From: Amorphophallus konjac
Taxonomy: Eukaryota; Streptophyta; Magnoliopsida; Alismatales; Araceae
Assembly (NCBI GenBank): GCA_022559845.1
Contig: CM040118.1
Location: 163,142,331-163,206,330, forward strand
Length of the DNA: 64,000 bases
Direction: 5' to 3'
Part shown: positions 20,366-30,729 of the stretch, piece after piece
How the letters are laid out: each line of letters opens with the position of its first letter
Numbering within the stretch: position 1 is the stretch's first letter
Made by a program: the position numbers and the translations under genes
Notes under the pieces: model-generated
Databases searched by the model: none
Seen by the model: only the letters and a program-made list of their open reading frames with translations
What the model was told of the DNA's origin: nothing

Positions 20366-22718
20366 TTGCCATCTGTCCAAATGGGACGTCCTCCAGTTTA
20401 TGATGGTTCTAACTTAAATAGTTGGCTAGGAGGCCTATGTGTGTACGTAGACTCCATTGATCCCAAACTATGGAGGCTACTATCTAAAGGCCCACACAAA
20501 TTTCCTCATGATGAGACCAAGTGGTCTAGAGATCACAGTATAAAGAACCGTGACAATGTCATAATTCTTAATATCTTGAGAGCTGCGATTAATACTGATA
20601 TATATCCTTTTGCTCTCAGGTGCACTTCTGGAAAGGAGATATATGACAGAGTCATTTCTGCTCATAACGAACAAAATGATAGCTGCATGCTGGCAAACCG
20701 GGGAAATGATGATGAGGAAGTCTCATCTAAGGTAAATTCTGAATCTGAATCCGAAGAGATTTCAATTGATGAATTATGGGAAATAAATGAGGAACTGTCT
20801 GATAGATGTAAAAATCTAAAATCTGAGAATAGAAGGTTGAAAAAGAGATGTGAACAGATTAACTCTAATGTTCCCTGTGAAAACTGTCAAAGACTGAAAA
20901 CATCTCATGATATGTGCTTAGCTGATCTGAATATGAGTGAGGAACAAATTTCTTTGTTGGAAATTAAGAATCAGAAACTCACAGATAAGATGTCTGAACT
21001 GGAAGAAGAAATTGAGAAGTACAAAACTGCAAATAAAGTATTGAAAGAGTGTATCAGTTGCAGTGAAGAAGAGACTGCCAGTTTTGCAATACACACTGCT
21101 GATTTGGAAAATGAAATTGGTTTGTTAAAAGAAAAACTGGCTGGTTATGAGAAGGAGAAGTTGATTCAGAAAATCTCATAATTTCCTTGAAAAGTAAAAT
21201 CACTGAGCTGAATAATTTAATGAAAATTGAAAATAATGAACTTACTGCCAAGATTTCTGAACTAGAAGATAAGCTGAATTCATTGGAAAATGGTCAAATC
21301 TTAACTAATGAACTATTTCAGAATGAACAAATAAGAAAGGAGAATGAAGAGCTGAAGCTTCTAAATTCTGCCATGTCTGAGAGGCTTTTAATGCTGGAAA
21401 AAGGGATGAGTTCAATTGAAAATGAATGTGAGAGAGTGAGTACATTAATAGAAGAGATTGATAGCTACAAAGCCATTAATGTCTTACTTAATGAAAAGAT
21501 CACAGATTCTGAAATGCTCATTTCCTCTCTCAAAAATGAAATCACTGAATTGAACAAATCTCTATCTAAGTCTTTCAAGAATGAAGAAAATCTGAAAATT
21601 GCTAATGGAAGGAGTAAATAGGAAGTGAGAAAAAGACTGTACACAACCTGTGTGCGTAGCTCTGAGTTAGCTAGCACTTCAGCTTCTCCTTCATGTCTGC
21701 CTGCTAATCAGATATAAAAATAAAAGAAAACTGAGAGAAAGAAAACAAAACAGAATAAAATTTGTATGCTGAAATTTCTCAGGCCAAACTGCTTCATGTT
21801 AAAAGAAAGAATGTTAAATGTTTCTACTGTGGTAAATCTGGACATGAGATGGATGTTTGCTTTGTCATGAGAAAGGATGAATTGAAATTTAATAGAATAC
21901 ATGTTAGGAATTCTAAAATGAAGAAACATTCTCATGATCAAAATAGAAGGATAAAATATTTTTACTGTCATGAGATAGGTCATCTTATGCATAATTGTAG
22001 ATTAAAGAAACAGGATGATCTCAATGCTAGAAAACTGCATGATAGGAATGTTCATGTTAAAAATCTTGCAAATCACAAGAAGAACATTTAATACTTTCAG
22101 TGTGGCAAACTGGGCCACATTGTTGCTCAATGTTGGCACATTCATGGGAAGAAATTTCATTCTGAATTTGTTAATTTCCATGAAAACAAAAATATTTTTG
22201 AAAAGAAAAATTTTGGTTCGAAGAAAAAATACACTGGGTGCTTCGAATGTGGAAAGCATGGCCATACAGTCAAGGACTGCTGGCATGCTCAGGGAAATAG
22301 ATTGAATACTAAATCTGTAAAATTCCCTGCTCATTATGATGCTGATAGAAACAAATCTACTTTTAAAGAAAAATCCTTTGCATGTTTCAAATGTGGAAGA
22401 TCTGGCCACATGGCTGCAACATGTTGGGTGGCAGGATATCAAAACCAGACTGGTTTTGGTAAACAGAATTTTAATTCTATTAACAAAAAATTTCATGCAT
22501 ATGCACATAGAACTCCTGCTCATAGGAATGTGCACAAAATAAATTTCAGAACTGCTGCATCATGCTACTACTGTAGTCAGATAGGTCATTCAATGAATGA
22601 TTGCCATGTGATGAGAATTGATGACCTTCATGCACAGAAATTGGCTACCATACCTGCTAGATATGTGACTGTTAGTGCAGGACCCAAGAATGTTTGGGTA
22701 CCTGCCCATGCCAAATAG
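20366..22718 (+). pseudogene. gag: Element E gag (copia type) with coiled coil and six zinc knuckles
   Basis: Starts at ATG 20366. Residues 1-110 resemble the copia gag N-terminus (PPVYDGSNLNSWLGG, IDPKLWRLL, CTSGKEIYD). Then comes a long acidic coiled coil (20700-21620) rich in Glu, Lys, Leu and Asn, and from 21819 six CCHC knuckles: CFYCGKSGHEMDVC (21819-21860), one at 21957-21998 and one at 22092-22133 whose first Cys is Tyr, CFECGKHGHTVKDC (22239-22280), CFKCGRSGHMAATC (22383-22424) and CYYCSQIGHSMNDC (22563-22604). A stop and frame change at 21179, a stop at 21619 and a TAA at 22089 break it. It would form the capsid and bind RNA. No protease follows. Confidence 0.85.
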
Positions 22719-24882
22719 TGTGCTAACTTGCAGGTGTGCCTTGGTGGGAGAAATAAAAGGGGTTAACCAAGGCACTCAAGAATGAAAACCCCATGATTGC
22801 ACTATTTCAGGTCAGTTCCAAAACACTGTGTTTAAATTCCATCATCTGAATTTGTGAGTATGAAAGATGTGAATTTCATGTTGATTTGTTTGTTTAATCT
22901 CTGATGTCTCTTCTTGTTTAGCTGATCAGTCTGCATTCCAGACTCAGCTACTGAATTTACTCTGCACATATCTGATGCTCTTCTCTTGCACTGATTGCAC
23001 TATGTAAATAGGATGCTAGATGCACTGCACAATCATTGTTGTAGTCGATGCATACCTTGCACTGTGTTAGAATGGGTCATTTAGTGCATGAAGTCGATGC
23101 ATGTGTCACATGTCTGCATATATCATTTGCATGACTATTTGTGAAATCTGCTTTGCACTGTATCTCCTTGCATAACCCTGGTATATCAAATAGTAAGTTA
23201 CTAAAAGGCAGAGAAATCTGTCTAGAGGTTCTTACTATGTGTGAGTTGGTCATTGAGACCAAGTTCTTCGCCAAGTACCAAGGGTCTAGTCTTCATATAG
23301 AGCAGTGTATTGCATATCATCCATTTTGAAAAATCTGAAAAATGATAAAAATGTTCATGACTTGGGTGCATAAACTTGAAATGATTGCATACTTGCTCTA
23401 TGTATAATTGTTGCATAGTCTGCATGTAGAACAGTGTATTGCATAGCATATCTTTTGCATCTTGGTGTCAGGGGGAGCTGAGAATTCTGTTCAATACATT
23501 GAATCTTTTTCACTTCTCATTGTCCCCATTCAATTCTGTCATAATCTTTGACATCAGATGCTCTTGGACCTTATTGCCTATTGCTATCACTGTTTAACAA
23601 TTGCCATCTTTTCCCTAACCTTCACTGAACAACAACATTGCTTCTAGTTTAGTGCATTGAGCTGTGGTTATTGCAATTGTTCATTTATAAGAATCACATT
23701 TACAAATTGAAAGGAACTAAAGGTTTAACCTTTATAAACTGAAGAGTTAAGTGTCTGCACTTCAGACTTTGAGATAAAAGAAAACTTTTATAGCTCTTAA
23801 TCTTTGTCTCATGGTTAGAATAGAAAAGGTTTTTTTTTATACCTGAATGTGTTAATCTGGAAATGTCTAGAAAAGGTAAATAGAGTGTGTACTATTTTTT
23901 AAACAATCACTCTAAAAGAAATAAGGGCAGCAGTAAATAAAATCATTAAAGCAAAGAGCTGAACACAATGACAGAGCAATGGCTGAATTGCACTGAGAAA
24001 CTGTGATCTCCTCCAAAGAAGCAGGAGAATTCATAAGTCATGAAGTGCTTCAGACTACCTCTGTTCACAGGGTCAACTCTATAGGGGGAGTTGTCACCAA
24101 GTAACTGGGGGTACTGGCCTCTGGTCAAGGTGTACTCTTAATGTCAAAGGTGAAAACTGTTCCTTGTGGGTCTTGATCTGAAATAGATCTAGTAGTTTAT
24201 GCCTAGTAACTGGGGGTACCTGCCTCTGATCAAGGTGTACACCTAATGTCAATAGCATAAATGCCACTGGTCTATTCACTTAGCTAAGTTTTTAAAAAAT
24301 CAAAAGTGAAAAATAAACTGTTGTAACCGTTTGAAAAACAAAAGTCATTGAGTGTAAATTGTTTTTCTTAATACATATTCAAGTTGCCTTTCTTGAACTT
24401 CCATGTTTAATCACAAAGGGTATTATTTCTGACTTCTCTATCAAAACCATGTGCCTGAGATTCATTGCTATAAATGGAGTCTATAACTCTTTTTTCAGTG
24501 GTCAGCTGCTTTACTCTATCTTTATCACTGTTAAACCTGAATTTGTGTCAAGATTGTATATTGCTGATACTTATACTTTAACAGTTGTTTATAATCATGC
24601 TCATTTTCTGAACCACTGCTTCAGCTGTTGTGTAGTGACCCCTGGTATCAGTTGTTTTACTCTATTCATGTTCCTTCCCTACCTTTGATCATCTTTTTCA
24701 TCTGTCCATATTCCTTATCAAAGGGGGAGCAATAATTCAGGGAGAGTTATTCATTCAGGGGGAGTTTGAGCTGTTATGTAATGTATTCCGCATGTTGCAC
24801 TCATTTGTTTTCTTTCTTTTTGATCATGTCAAAGGGGGAGAATATTTGGTTGGTGACTCACTGTCACTTTGTTGCCATCATC
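22719..24882 (+). other. Element E non-coding region between gag and 3' LTR
   Basis: About 2.2 kb with no pol remnant. Near 24070-24260 two similar stretches (AACTGGGGGTACTGGCCTCTG and AACTGGGGGTACCTGCCTCTG) form a short repeat. Extra polypurine-like tracts occur near 24720, 24760 and 24833. Confidence 0.65.
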
Positions 24883-24896
24883 AAAAAGGGGGAGAA
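24883..24896 (+). other. Element E polypurine tract
   Basis: AAAAAGGGGGAGAA directly before the 3' LTR start. Confidence 0.9.
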
Positions 24897-27488
24897 TGTT
24901 GTGCCTCTTAGGCACAAGTATATGCTCTGTTGTTTTGATGATAGCAACACAGTGAGAGTATCACAGGTGAATTCATTATAGTGAGTCAGTCATTGTGTTT
25001 AGCATACATTGCATTTGTTCTCTGTATAGATGCACTGCATTCTGTCAGATAGCTTCAGTTCAATATCTGCTATATGCATACATTACATCAGTGCACTTAG
25101 ATGGGTCGACCCCCCTCTTAGATGGGTCGACCCCCCCAGATTCGCATGTCTATACATCGCGCATTCTGAAGTGCGTACAGCCAGTGCATCAAGTCTACAC
25201 AATGCACACACACATAGGTCTACACATTGCATACACACACAAGTCTACACACTCAATGTCTATACATTATCTTGTGTTGTGTTTGTGCATCGTTTAGAAC
25301 AAAGTCTATACATTCATGCATTGTTCATAAAGTCTGTACATCGGACTGTTCATGCACTCAGCCCAAGTCTATACATCGTCCGTTTCATGCATTATCTTAG
25401 GCTAAGTCTATACAGACTTCAACGTCTCATTTAGCGTCTAAGGCAATGTCTATACACTAGACTTGAAGTCGTCTGTGTCTGTTTGACCGGCAAGTCTGTA
25501 CAGCCGTCCGTCTTTCTTAGCGTCTCAAGTGAACTTGCAAGTCTGTACAGCCAATGCCTGCACATAATGTCTATACAGACTTCATCATCTCAACTTGCGT
25601 CTCATGTCAAGTCTGTACAGAGTCCATCGTCTCATGCAGCGTCTTATCTGAAGTCTGCACATTGGTGTCTTTACCTACGCTCAAAGTATGTACACTGCAT
25701 TGGCATCTTTACCTACGTGCTGATCTGAGCAAGTCTATACATTCTTAATCTTTACCTACGCTTAGTTCCACTAAGTCTGTACATTTAGCGTCTCATTGTG
25801 CGTCTCATGCAAGTCTATACAACGCATCAGACTAATGTTTCAAGTGAAGTCTATACAGCGTCATGCATCATTCTTCATGTCCATACATTGCACTGTAGCT
25901 GGAGCTGTGCAAGTCTGTACATCGGACTGTTTCAGGCAAAGTCTGTACATCGGACTGTTTTAGGTAAAGTCCATACATGCACACGCATAGTCTGTGCATT
26001 GTGCATACAGTCCATACAATCGTTGGTGCATGAACAGTATTGCATCAGTGCATTTCATGTTAAGTACGAGCTTCATATTCTGTGCATGAATAGTATTGCA
26101 TCGGTGCATTCATCTGTTGCACGGCATATAAAGTCTATACATTGCATCAGCCTTGTCTTGCATGCATGAAGGTAAGTCTATACATTGGTTTGAAGTCTAT
26201 ACATTTGTTTCCTTGCATTGCATCAAAGTATGTACAGCCTGTGCTCGCAGCAGTCAAGTCTGTACATTGCTTTGTCATGCACATAAACGTGAAGTCTATA
26301 CATTGCTTCAGCGTTGCATTCACAAAGTATGTACAATGCCTTAGTCTTCTACACATGAAGTCTATACATTGCTTTAGCCTTGCATTCATAGAGTCTGTAC
26401 AGGGTCCTTAGAATGAAACTGATAATTCTCTCTATCTGACAGGCTCTGCTCGTGAAGCTTAATGAAGGGCACGTGATCCGAGGTTGGAAGGGCTGACAGG
26501 AAGATGACACGTGGCCAAAACATCTGGGCGAGAAATGTGGAAGACACGCGCCCAGTACTGCCCTCCTGCTGGCTACTGCTATAAAAGGAAGTCTTCTTCC
26601 TCCGGAGAAGACTGATCGAAAGTGTGAGAGCTGAAGCAGAAGAGAAGAAGCAGAGAGAGCCCGTTCGATCCAGTGTGAAGAGAAGGAGAAGAAAAAGAGA
26701 GATAGAGAGCTCGAGCAGATAAAAGAGGAAGAGAAAGAAAAAGGGAGAGAAAGAGAGACAGAGTGATCAGAAGAAGAAGAAGGGCAGAGAGAAGCTTCAT
26801 TCGAAGATCTGTCCTCACTGGACCGTGGATCAAATCCAGGCCAGTCAGCTCTGTTGAGAGCCACATTGTGTTTCATCTTTTACAGTTTTCAGTCGCTGTG
26901 TTTCATCCTTGTTTTCGTTTTCCTTTTATAACTTTCTTCAAGCTATTTTTCAGCGGAGCAAGCTGTGTTGCTCAGAATTTGCAGTGGAGGATTCCACTGG
27001 ATGGCTAAGCTGTATTGCCCAGCGGAGCAAGCTGTGAGGCTCAGCGGGCGAGGAGGATTCCTCAGACAGTAAACTGTGAGGCTCAGCGGATTGTATGGCA
27101 AGCTGTGATGCCCAGCTGTTCAAGCAGTGAGTCAGCGGAATCTACACTCTGGTTTGAGTGTGGGGTGGACGTAGGTCTGCAGGACAGAACCACCTAAAAA
27201 CCCTCTTGTTCTGTGGTTTGAATTCTTCTATCTGTTTGGCGCTAGATGAATGATGAGGCACGATCTATTTAGTTAGTCTGGTGGAACCAAGTTTGCATTC
27301 AGATCATTTGATTTCGGGTCTAGAAGAGCAGTGAATTCCTTATAGTTTACATGGATTAGAACTGAAGCTTAATTCATTTCTTTAGGCTTTAATTCCGTAG
27401 TTCTGAGCATTTGATTTTAATTGGGTGAAAGTTTTTAAAGGGTATATTCATTCACCCCCCCTCCGAATACATAGCACCGAACCCAACA
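24897..27488 (+). repeat. Element E 3' LTR
   Basis: Begins TGTTGTGCCTCTTAGGCACA and ends ACCGAACCCAACA. Compared with the 5' LTR it has two instead of four of the 28-30 bp units near 25915 and an extra insertion near 27110, so unequal exchange within the repeat arrays is likely. Confidence 0.9.
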
Positions 27489-27734
27489 CCGTCCCCCCAA
27501 CCACTGTTTAGGACACGTTGGGTAGACCACCGCCGTTGCTGACAAGGGTGCCTCTCCCACCTTTGCCAAGCATAGTGTCGACCTATACGGTGGGGCTGGT
27601 GGAGTCCTCCAGCGTGGGACTGTCAGGTATGTAGCTGAGCACTTGATCGCTTTAGGGTGGATTATTTGACTTTCCCACCCGTGCTGAGCTTTGACTGGGA
27701 TGGATTGCATGTACCTCTTCTCCTCTGGAGGAAG

Positions 27735-28399
27735 GAGAGCTCCCTTGGGATACGGACTGGCCATCAGGAGATGAACCTCCTGTCGCTGCTGCTGCTGAGT
27801 GCGACGAGGAGTTTGTCGACATCAAGGGGGTTTCTGAAGGGGACGCCCCTACAGGTGAGCTTCTTCCCTAACATCTTTGACTAGGGAGCTATCTTTATGT
27901 GAGGCTGGACTTGATAGTGGTCTAATCTAGTTTCCCAATGTATAGGTGCCCCTGATTTGCCCATGGTCAGGGGTTCATCGGAGAGCTCGTCTGGCTCTTC
28001 AGAGGGTGGCAGCGCCACGATGGAGACTGAGGAGAGCTCGAGCTCGAGCTCTTCTTACTCCGACGCCTCTTCTACCGGGGACGCCGAGATGAGGGCGGCG
28101 TTGGAATGTATATGCGGCTTCTCCTTGCTTCCGCATTGGCTTTGATACAGAAGTTGTGGCAGAGAGCTGACATTTTTGTGTTATGTCAGGACTGGAGTCT
28201 GAGGAGGAGCACGCGCCGGCTCCCGTCGAGGAGGGTCAAGAGGAGCCCTCCGTCATCCCAATGGCCATTGGGGAGGATCGGGTTGCAGGGGAGTCTCTAC
28301 CCTCTCCGACTCCGGCAGAGGACATTGCCGGGGTGAAGGAGAGGTTACCTTCACCGACCCCGAGCGGGGGAGTGACAGGCGCGGCAGGAGCTACATCAG
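27735..28399 (+). pseudogene. PMD gene exons 7, 8 and 9
   Basis: Exons are 27735-27854 (120 nt), 27946-28107 (162 nt) and 28190-28399 (210 nt), all symmetric phase 1. Exon 8 codes for a long Ser/Glu-rich stretch (a run of seven serines). Exon 9 is rich in Glu and Pro and contains two imperfect LPSPTP repeats. The exon 8/9 junction would create a TGA, probably from a point change beside the donor at 28107. Confidence 0.6.
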
Positions 28400-28496
28400 G
28401 TGAGAGTTAGGACCTTTCTCAGGTTTTTCACCTTGTCTTGTCATAGGGAAGCCCTGAGCATTGCTGACCCGTTTCGTGTTCGACGGGGTTGTGCAG

Positions 28497-29122
28497 GCCC
28501 TTCCGGTGTGCTGGCTGAGACGGGTCACCCCTCTCTCGAGCTGGGGATCGAGTGGCCTACATCCGTTTTACCGCCGGAGCCGCTGCTAGATGCCAGCGTA
28601 GGTGCGGCCTTGCTCTAGCGAGCCCGGGGCTATGTAGGGGGCGATCCCCTGCCTTCTCCAGAGGAGCTTCGGTAGCGGATGAGGGAGTGCACACGCGGCT
28701 ACCACGGCCTTGGATTCCCTCATGGGCCCTGGATGTCTGGCTTGGCCAGCATCTGGGCAGAGTACCTGCGTCTTCGGGAGGCTCAGGAGCAGCGGGTACA
28801 GCGACTGGCGGCCATTCGTGAGATACGGGAGCAGTGTGCTCAGCTTGCGTCAGCTGTGACCGAGGAGAGGAAGCTCGCCGACGCGGCCATGTCCCTTGCC
28901 CAGGACCGTGCCAGGTAGCTGAGCGAGGCGACCAGCAGAGTAGAGGCCCTGCAGAAGGCCTTGAAGGAGTAGCAGCAAGCCGTGAACCTTGCTGGAGTTG
29001 AGTGGCGAACTGCCGAAGCCGGGGCCGAGGCCAGTATTCAACTCGCGTCGACCTTCGAGGCAGAACTGGTGGCTGCGGAGCCCCGCTTGGCAGAGCTGGA
29101 TGGGAGCGAGGCTAGGCCGTGA
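28497..29122 (+). pseudogene. PMD gene exon 10 (coiled-coil tail)
   Basis: 626 nt from the acceptor GTTGTGCAG to a TGA at 29120-29122. The second half (about 28740 onward) is a heptad-like helix rich in Ala, Glu, Arg, Gln and Leu (for example LREAQEQRVQRLAAIREI), a likely coiled coil for self-association. Stops at 28616, 28673, 28916 and 28970 are all TAG and the frame is otherwise intact. Transposon-type PMD proteins often end in such a coiled coil. Confidence 0.65.
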
Positions 29123-29700
29123 TTGTATCACTTTCCTTCCCCCTTTTTGTTATCTGGACTGTATGTCTTTTTGTTACCCTAAGGGCATGTCTTGGGCTCC
29201 CTTTTATAGAGTATTAATGACAAACTCCAAATTTTAACTTTGTTGTTTCTTGAGTTGTTCTCCCCCCTAGTCTGTGGAATAGGGTTGAGTACAAGGGGTG
29301 GCTACCACTTACTGTTGGTCGTTCTTGATTGTTTTAACACGTACCGACGTGAGGGGCAGGGGACTAGGATTCACCCGAAACTAGGGCTGAGATAAAAGAC
29401 TGGGTGAGGAGAGTGGTGTGACTGGAGTTTTGGTACTGGGAACTGAGTGCTGGTTGCGGGGGAGTGGGGAAAATACCTAGCATAGGGTGGGTGTAGGCCC
29501 CTCAAGACGTGGCGGCCTACTTGGTTATGGTCAGGAACTGATTCTGGGATGTATCAGTTGTAGGTTGACGCTTGAGTGTTGGTTGTTTATATGTCGTTAG
29601 CCGGTAACATAGCTCTTCTGGACTTAAGAAACTGGGACTGAGTTGGCCGAATGGCCTCAAAAGGCATCACAGCCAGGGGCTGTGATTGGGACTGGGACTG
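29123..29700. other. Non-coding DNA downstream of the PMD gene
   Basis: Follows the terminal TGA. A possible 3' UTR with AATGACAAACTCC and T-rich stretches. No domain seen. It belongs to the region between pol and the antisense gene of element C. Confidence 0.5.
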
Positions 29701-30345
29701 GTTGGTCCACCCGTGGAGAAATTATGACCGAAACTAGAGTTGGAAGCTGGCGGTTGGCCCGTAGGGGCGTGGTAGCCGATGACCAGAGTTAGAAGCTGGC
29801 GGCTAGCCTATGAAGGCATTGTAGCCGAAGTACTAGGAATGGTGGTTGGCGACTGGCCTGCGAAGGCGTTGTAGCCGAGGCCAGAGTTGAAAACTGGCGG
29901 CTGGCCCATGAAGGCGTTGTAGCCGAAGCTGGAACTGGAGACTGAGCGGCTGGCCGGTAGAGGCGTTGTAGCCGAAGTGCCGGGACTGGGGCTGGCGGCT
30001 AGCCTGTGAAGGCATTGTAGCCGACTTCTGGAGTTGAAGACTGGCGGCTAGCCTGTGAAGGCATTGTAGCCGATTGAGACTGGAAGCTGGCGGCTGGCCT
30101 GCGAAGGTGTTGTGGCCGAAGACTGGAGTTGAAATCTGGCGACTGGCCTGTGGAGGCGTTGTAGCCAGGAGACTGGGACTGGAGGCTAGCGGCTGGCCTG
30201 TGAAGGCGTTGTAGCCGAAGACAGGAGTTGAAAGCTGGTGGCTGGCCTGTGAAGGCGTTATAGCCAAAGCTAGAATTGAAAGCTGGCGGCTGGCCTATGA
30301 AGGCGTTGTAGCCGAAGCTGGAACTGGAAGATGGCGATGATCGAC
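29700..30345. repeat. About twelve tandem copies of a 48-bp unit
   Basis: Units of the form GGCGGCTGGCCTGTGAAGGC GTTGTAGCCGAAG... recur at about 48 bp, with some of 45-51. They are diverged, so the array is not freshly expanded. On the minus strand the unit reads as a 16-residue repeat (FGYNAFTGQPPA core), because 48 is a multiple of three. It may be coding-like only by chance. Confidence 0.85.
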
Positions 30346-30460
30346 CCTCGGGGGTGTAGTGGCCACCATTGTCGTGGAGTGATGTTGACCTCGCCATCGG
30401 AGCGTGTAATAGCCGACGACTTTGTAAGTGAAGAATAGAGATGAAGAGAGAGTTTTTTTT

Positions 30461-30690
30461 CTCTTTACCAGCCCTACCGCCCTTACGGGTTTTCGCCAGA
30501 GCTGAACCCATTAGCTTTTTCCGGTGCGCCCTTGCGGGTTTTCACACTGAGGGGTTACCCGATTTTACCTAAGGTGCCCTTTCGGGTTTTCACCTTAGCT
30601 AGGTTAGTGGCAATTTTTGCACCTAGTCGGCTCCCTGTAATGGATTCGACCAGGCCCGTCGGGGTATCTCTTTTTTTAACCCCATTTTTT
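30461..30690. repeat. Duplicated module with GCCCTTTCGGGTTTTC repeats (copy 1)
   Basis: Three spaced units of GCCCTTNCGGGTTTTC, each a small hairpin (CCCTTNCGGG), end in TTTTTAACCCCATT. A diverged second copy is at 43132-43360. Once element D is removed, the two copies lie about 0.85 kb apart within element C. Confidence 0.85.
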
Positions 30691-30696
30691 ATTATA

Positions 30697-30697
30697 C

Positions 30698-30729
<32 letters not shown>
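30697..30729. repeat. TA microsatellite, left part, insertion target of D
   Basis: TATACATATATATATA-type repeat directly abutting the D LTR. It continues at 42552 on the other side of D. Confidence 0.9.

Larger units (their letters stand above)
17558..27488 (+). mobile_element. Element E: non-autonomous copia-type (SIRE-like) TR-GAG element
   Basis: 9931 bp, LTRs of 2626 and 2592 bp bounded by TGTTG and CAACA. The flanks CCGTG (17553-17557) and CCGTC (27489-27493) are a target duplication with one change. The interior (4713 bp) has a tRNA-iMet priming site, a gag with copia-type N-terminus, long coiled coil and six zinc knuckles, and several AAAGGGGGAGAA tracts. No protease, integrase or reverse transcriptase is present. 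The gag ends in a GPKNVWVPAH-like sequence, where SIRE-type polyproteins pass into protease. Confidence 0.88.
17451..27626 (+). pseudogene. PMD gene exon 6, split by element E
   Basis: Starts at 17451 after TTCGACAG, is broken at 17557 by element E, resumes at 27494 and ends at 27626 before GTATGT. Rejoined length is 240 nt, a multiple of three, as expected if the insertion made a clean 5-bp duplication. One TAG occurs at 27509-27511. Confidence 0.65.
7217..29122 (+). pseudogene. Ten-exon plant mobile domain (PMD) protein gene, antisense within element C, decayed
   Basis: I joined ten exons by GT-AG junctions: 7217-9872, 9968-10081, 10225-10410, 10488-10498 with 17036-17126, 17251-17352, 17451-17557 with 27494-27626, 27735-27854, 27946-28107, 28190-28399 and 28497-29122. 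Every internal exon is a multiple of three and every intron is phase 1. The total is 4518 nt, about 1505 codons. Exon 1 carries a PMD region, exons 2-9 a low-complexity acidic and Pro/Ser-rich linker, and exon 10 an alpha-helical coiled-coil tail. At least 13 in-frame stops (mostly TAG) and two retrotransposon insertions inactivate it. PMD proteins occur both as host chromatin or silencing factors and in transposons. Its position between pol and 3' LTR, opposite to gag-pol, points to the transposon-borne kind. Confidence 0.7.

Noticed and set aside
7217..29122. PMD gene as an ordinary host gene with element C inserted beside it
   Set aside because: No C LTR lies between C pol and the gene, and a polypurine-tract-like site with an LTR start lies just upstream of the gene. 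Kept as the less likely reading.
29833..30511. Minus-strand protein of 144-170 residues with FGYNAFTGQPPA repeats
   Set aside because: Comes from the 48-bp tandem array with no start context or flanking coding sequence. Described as a repeat instead.
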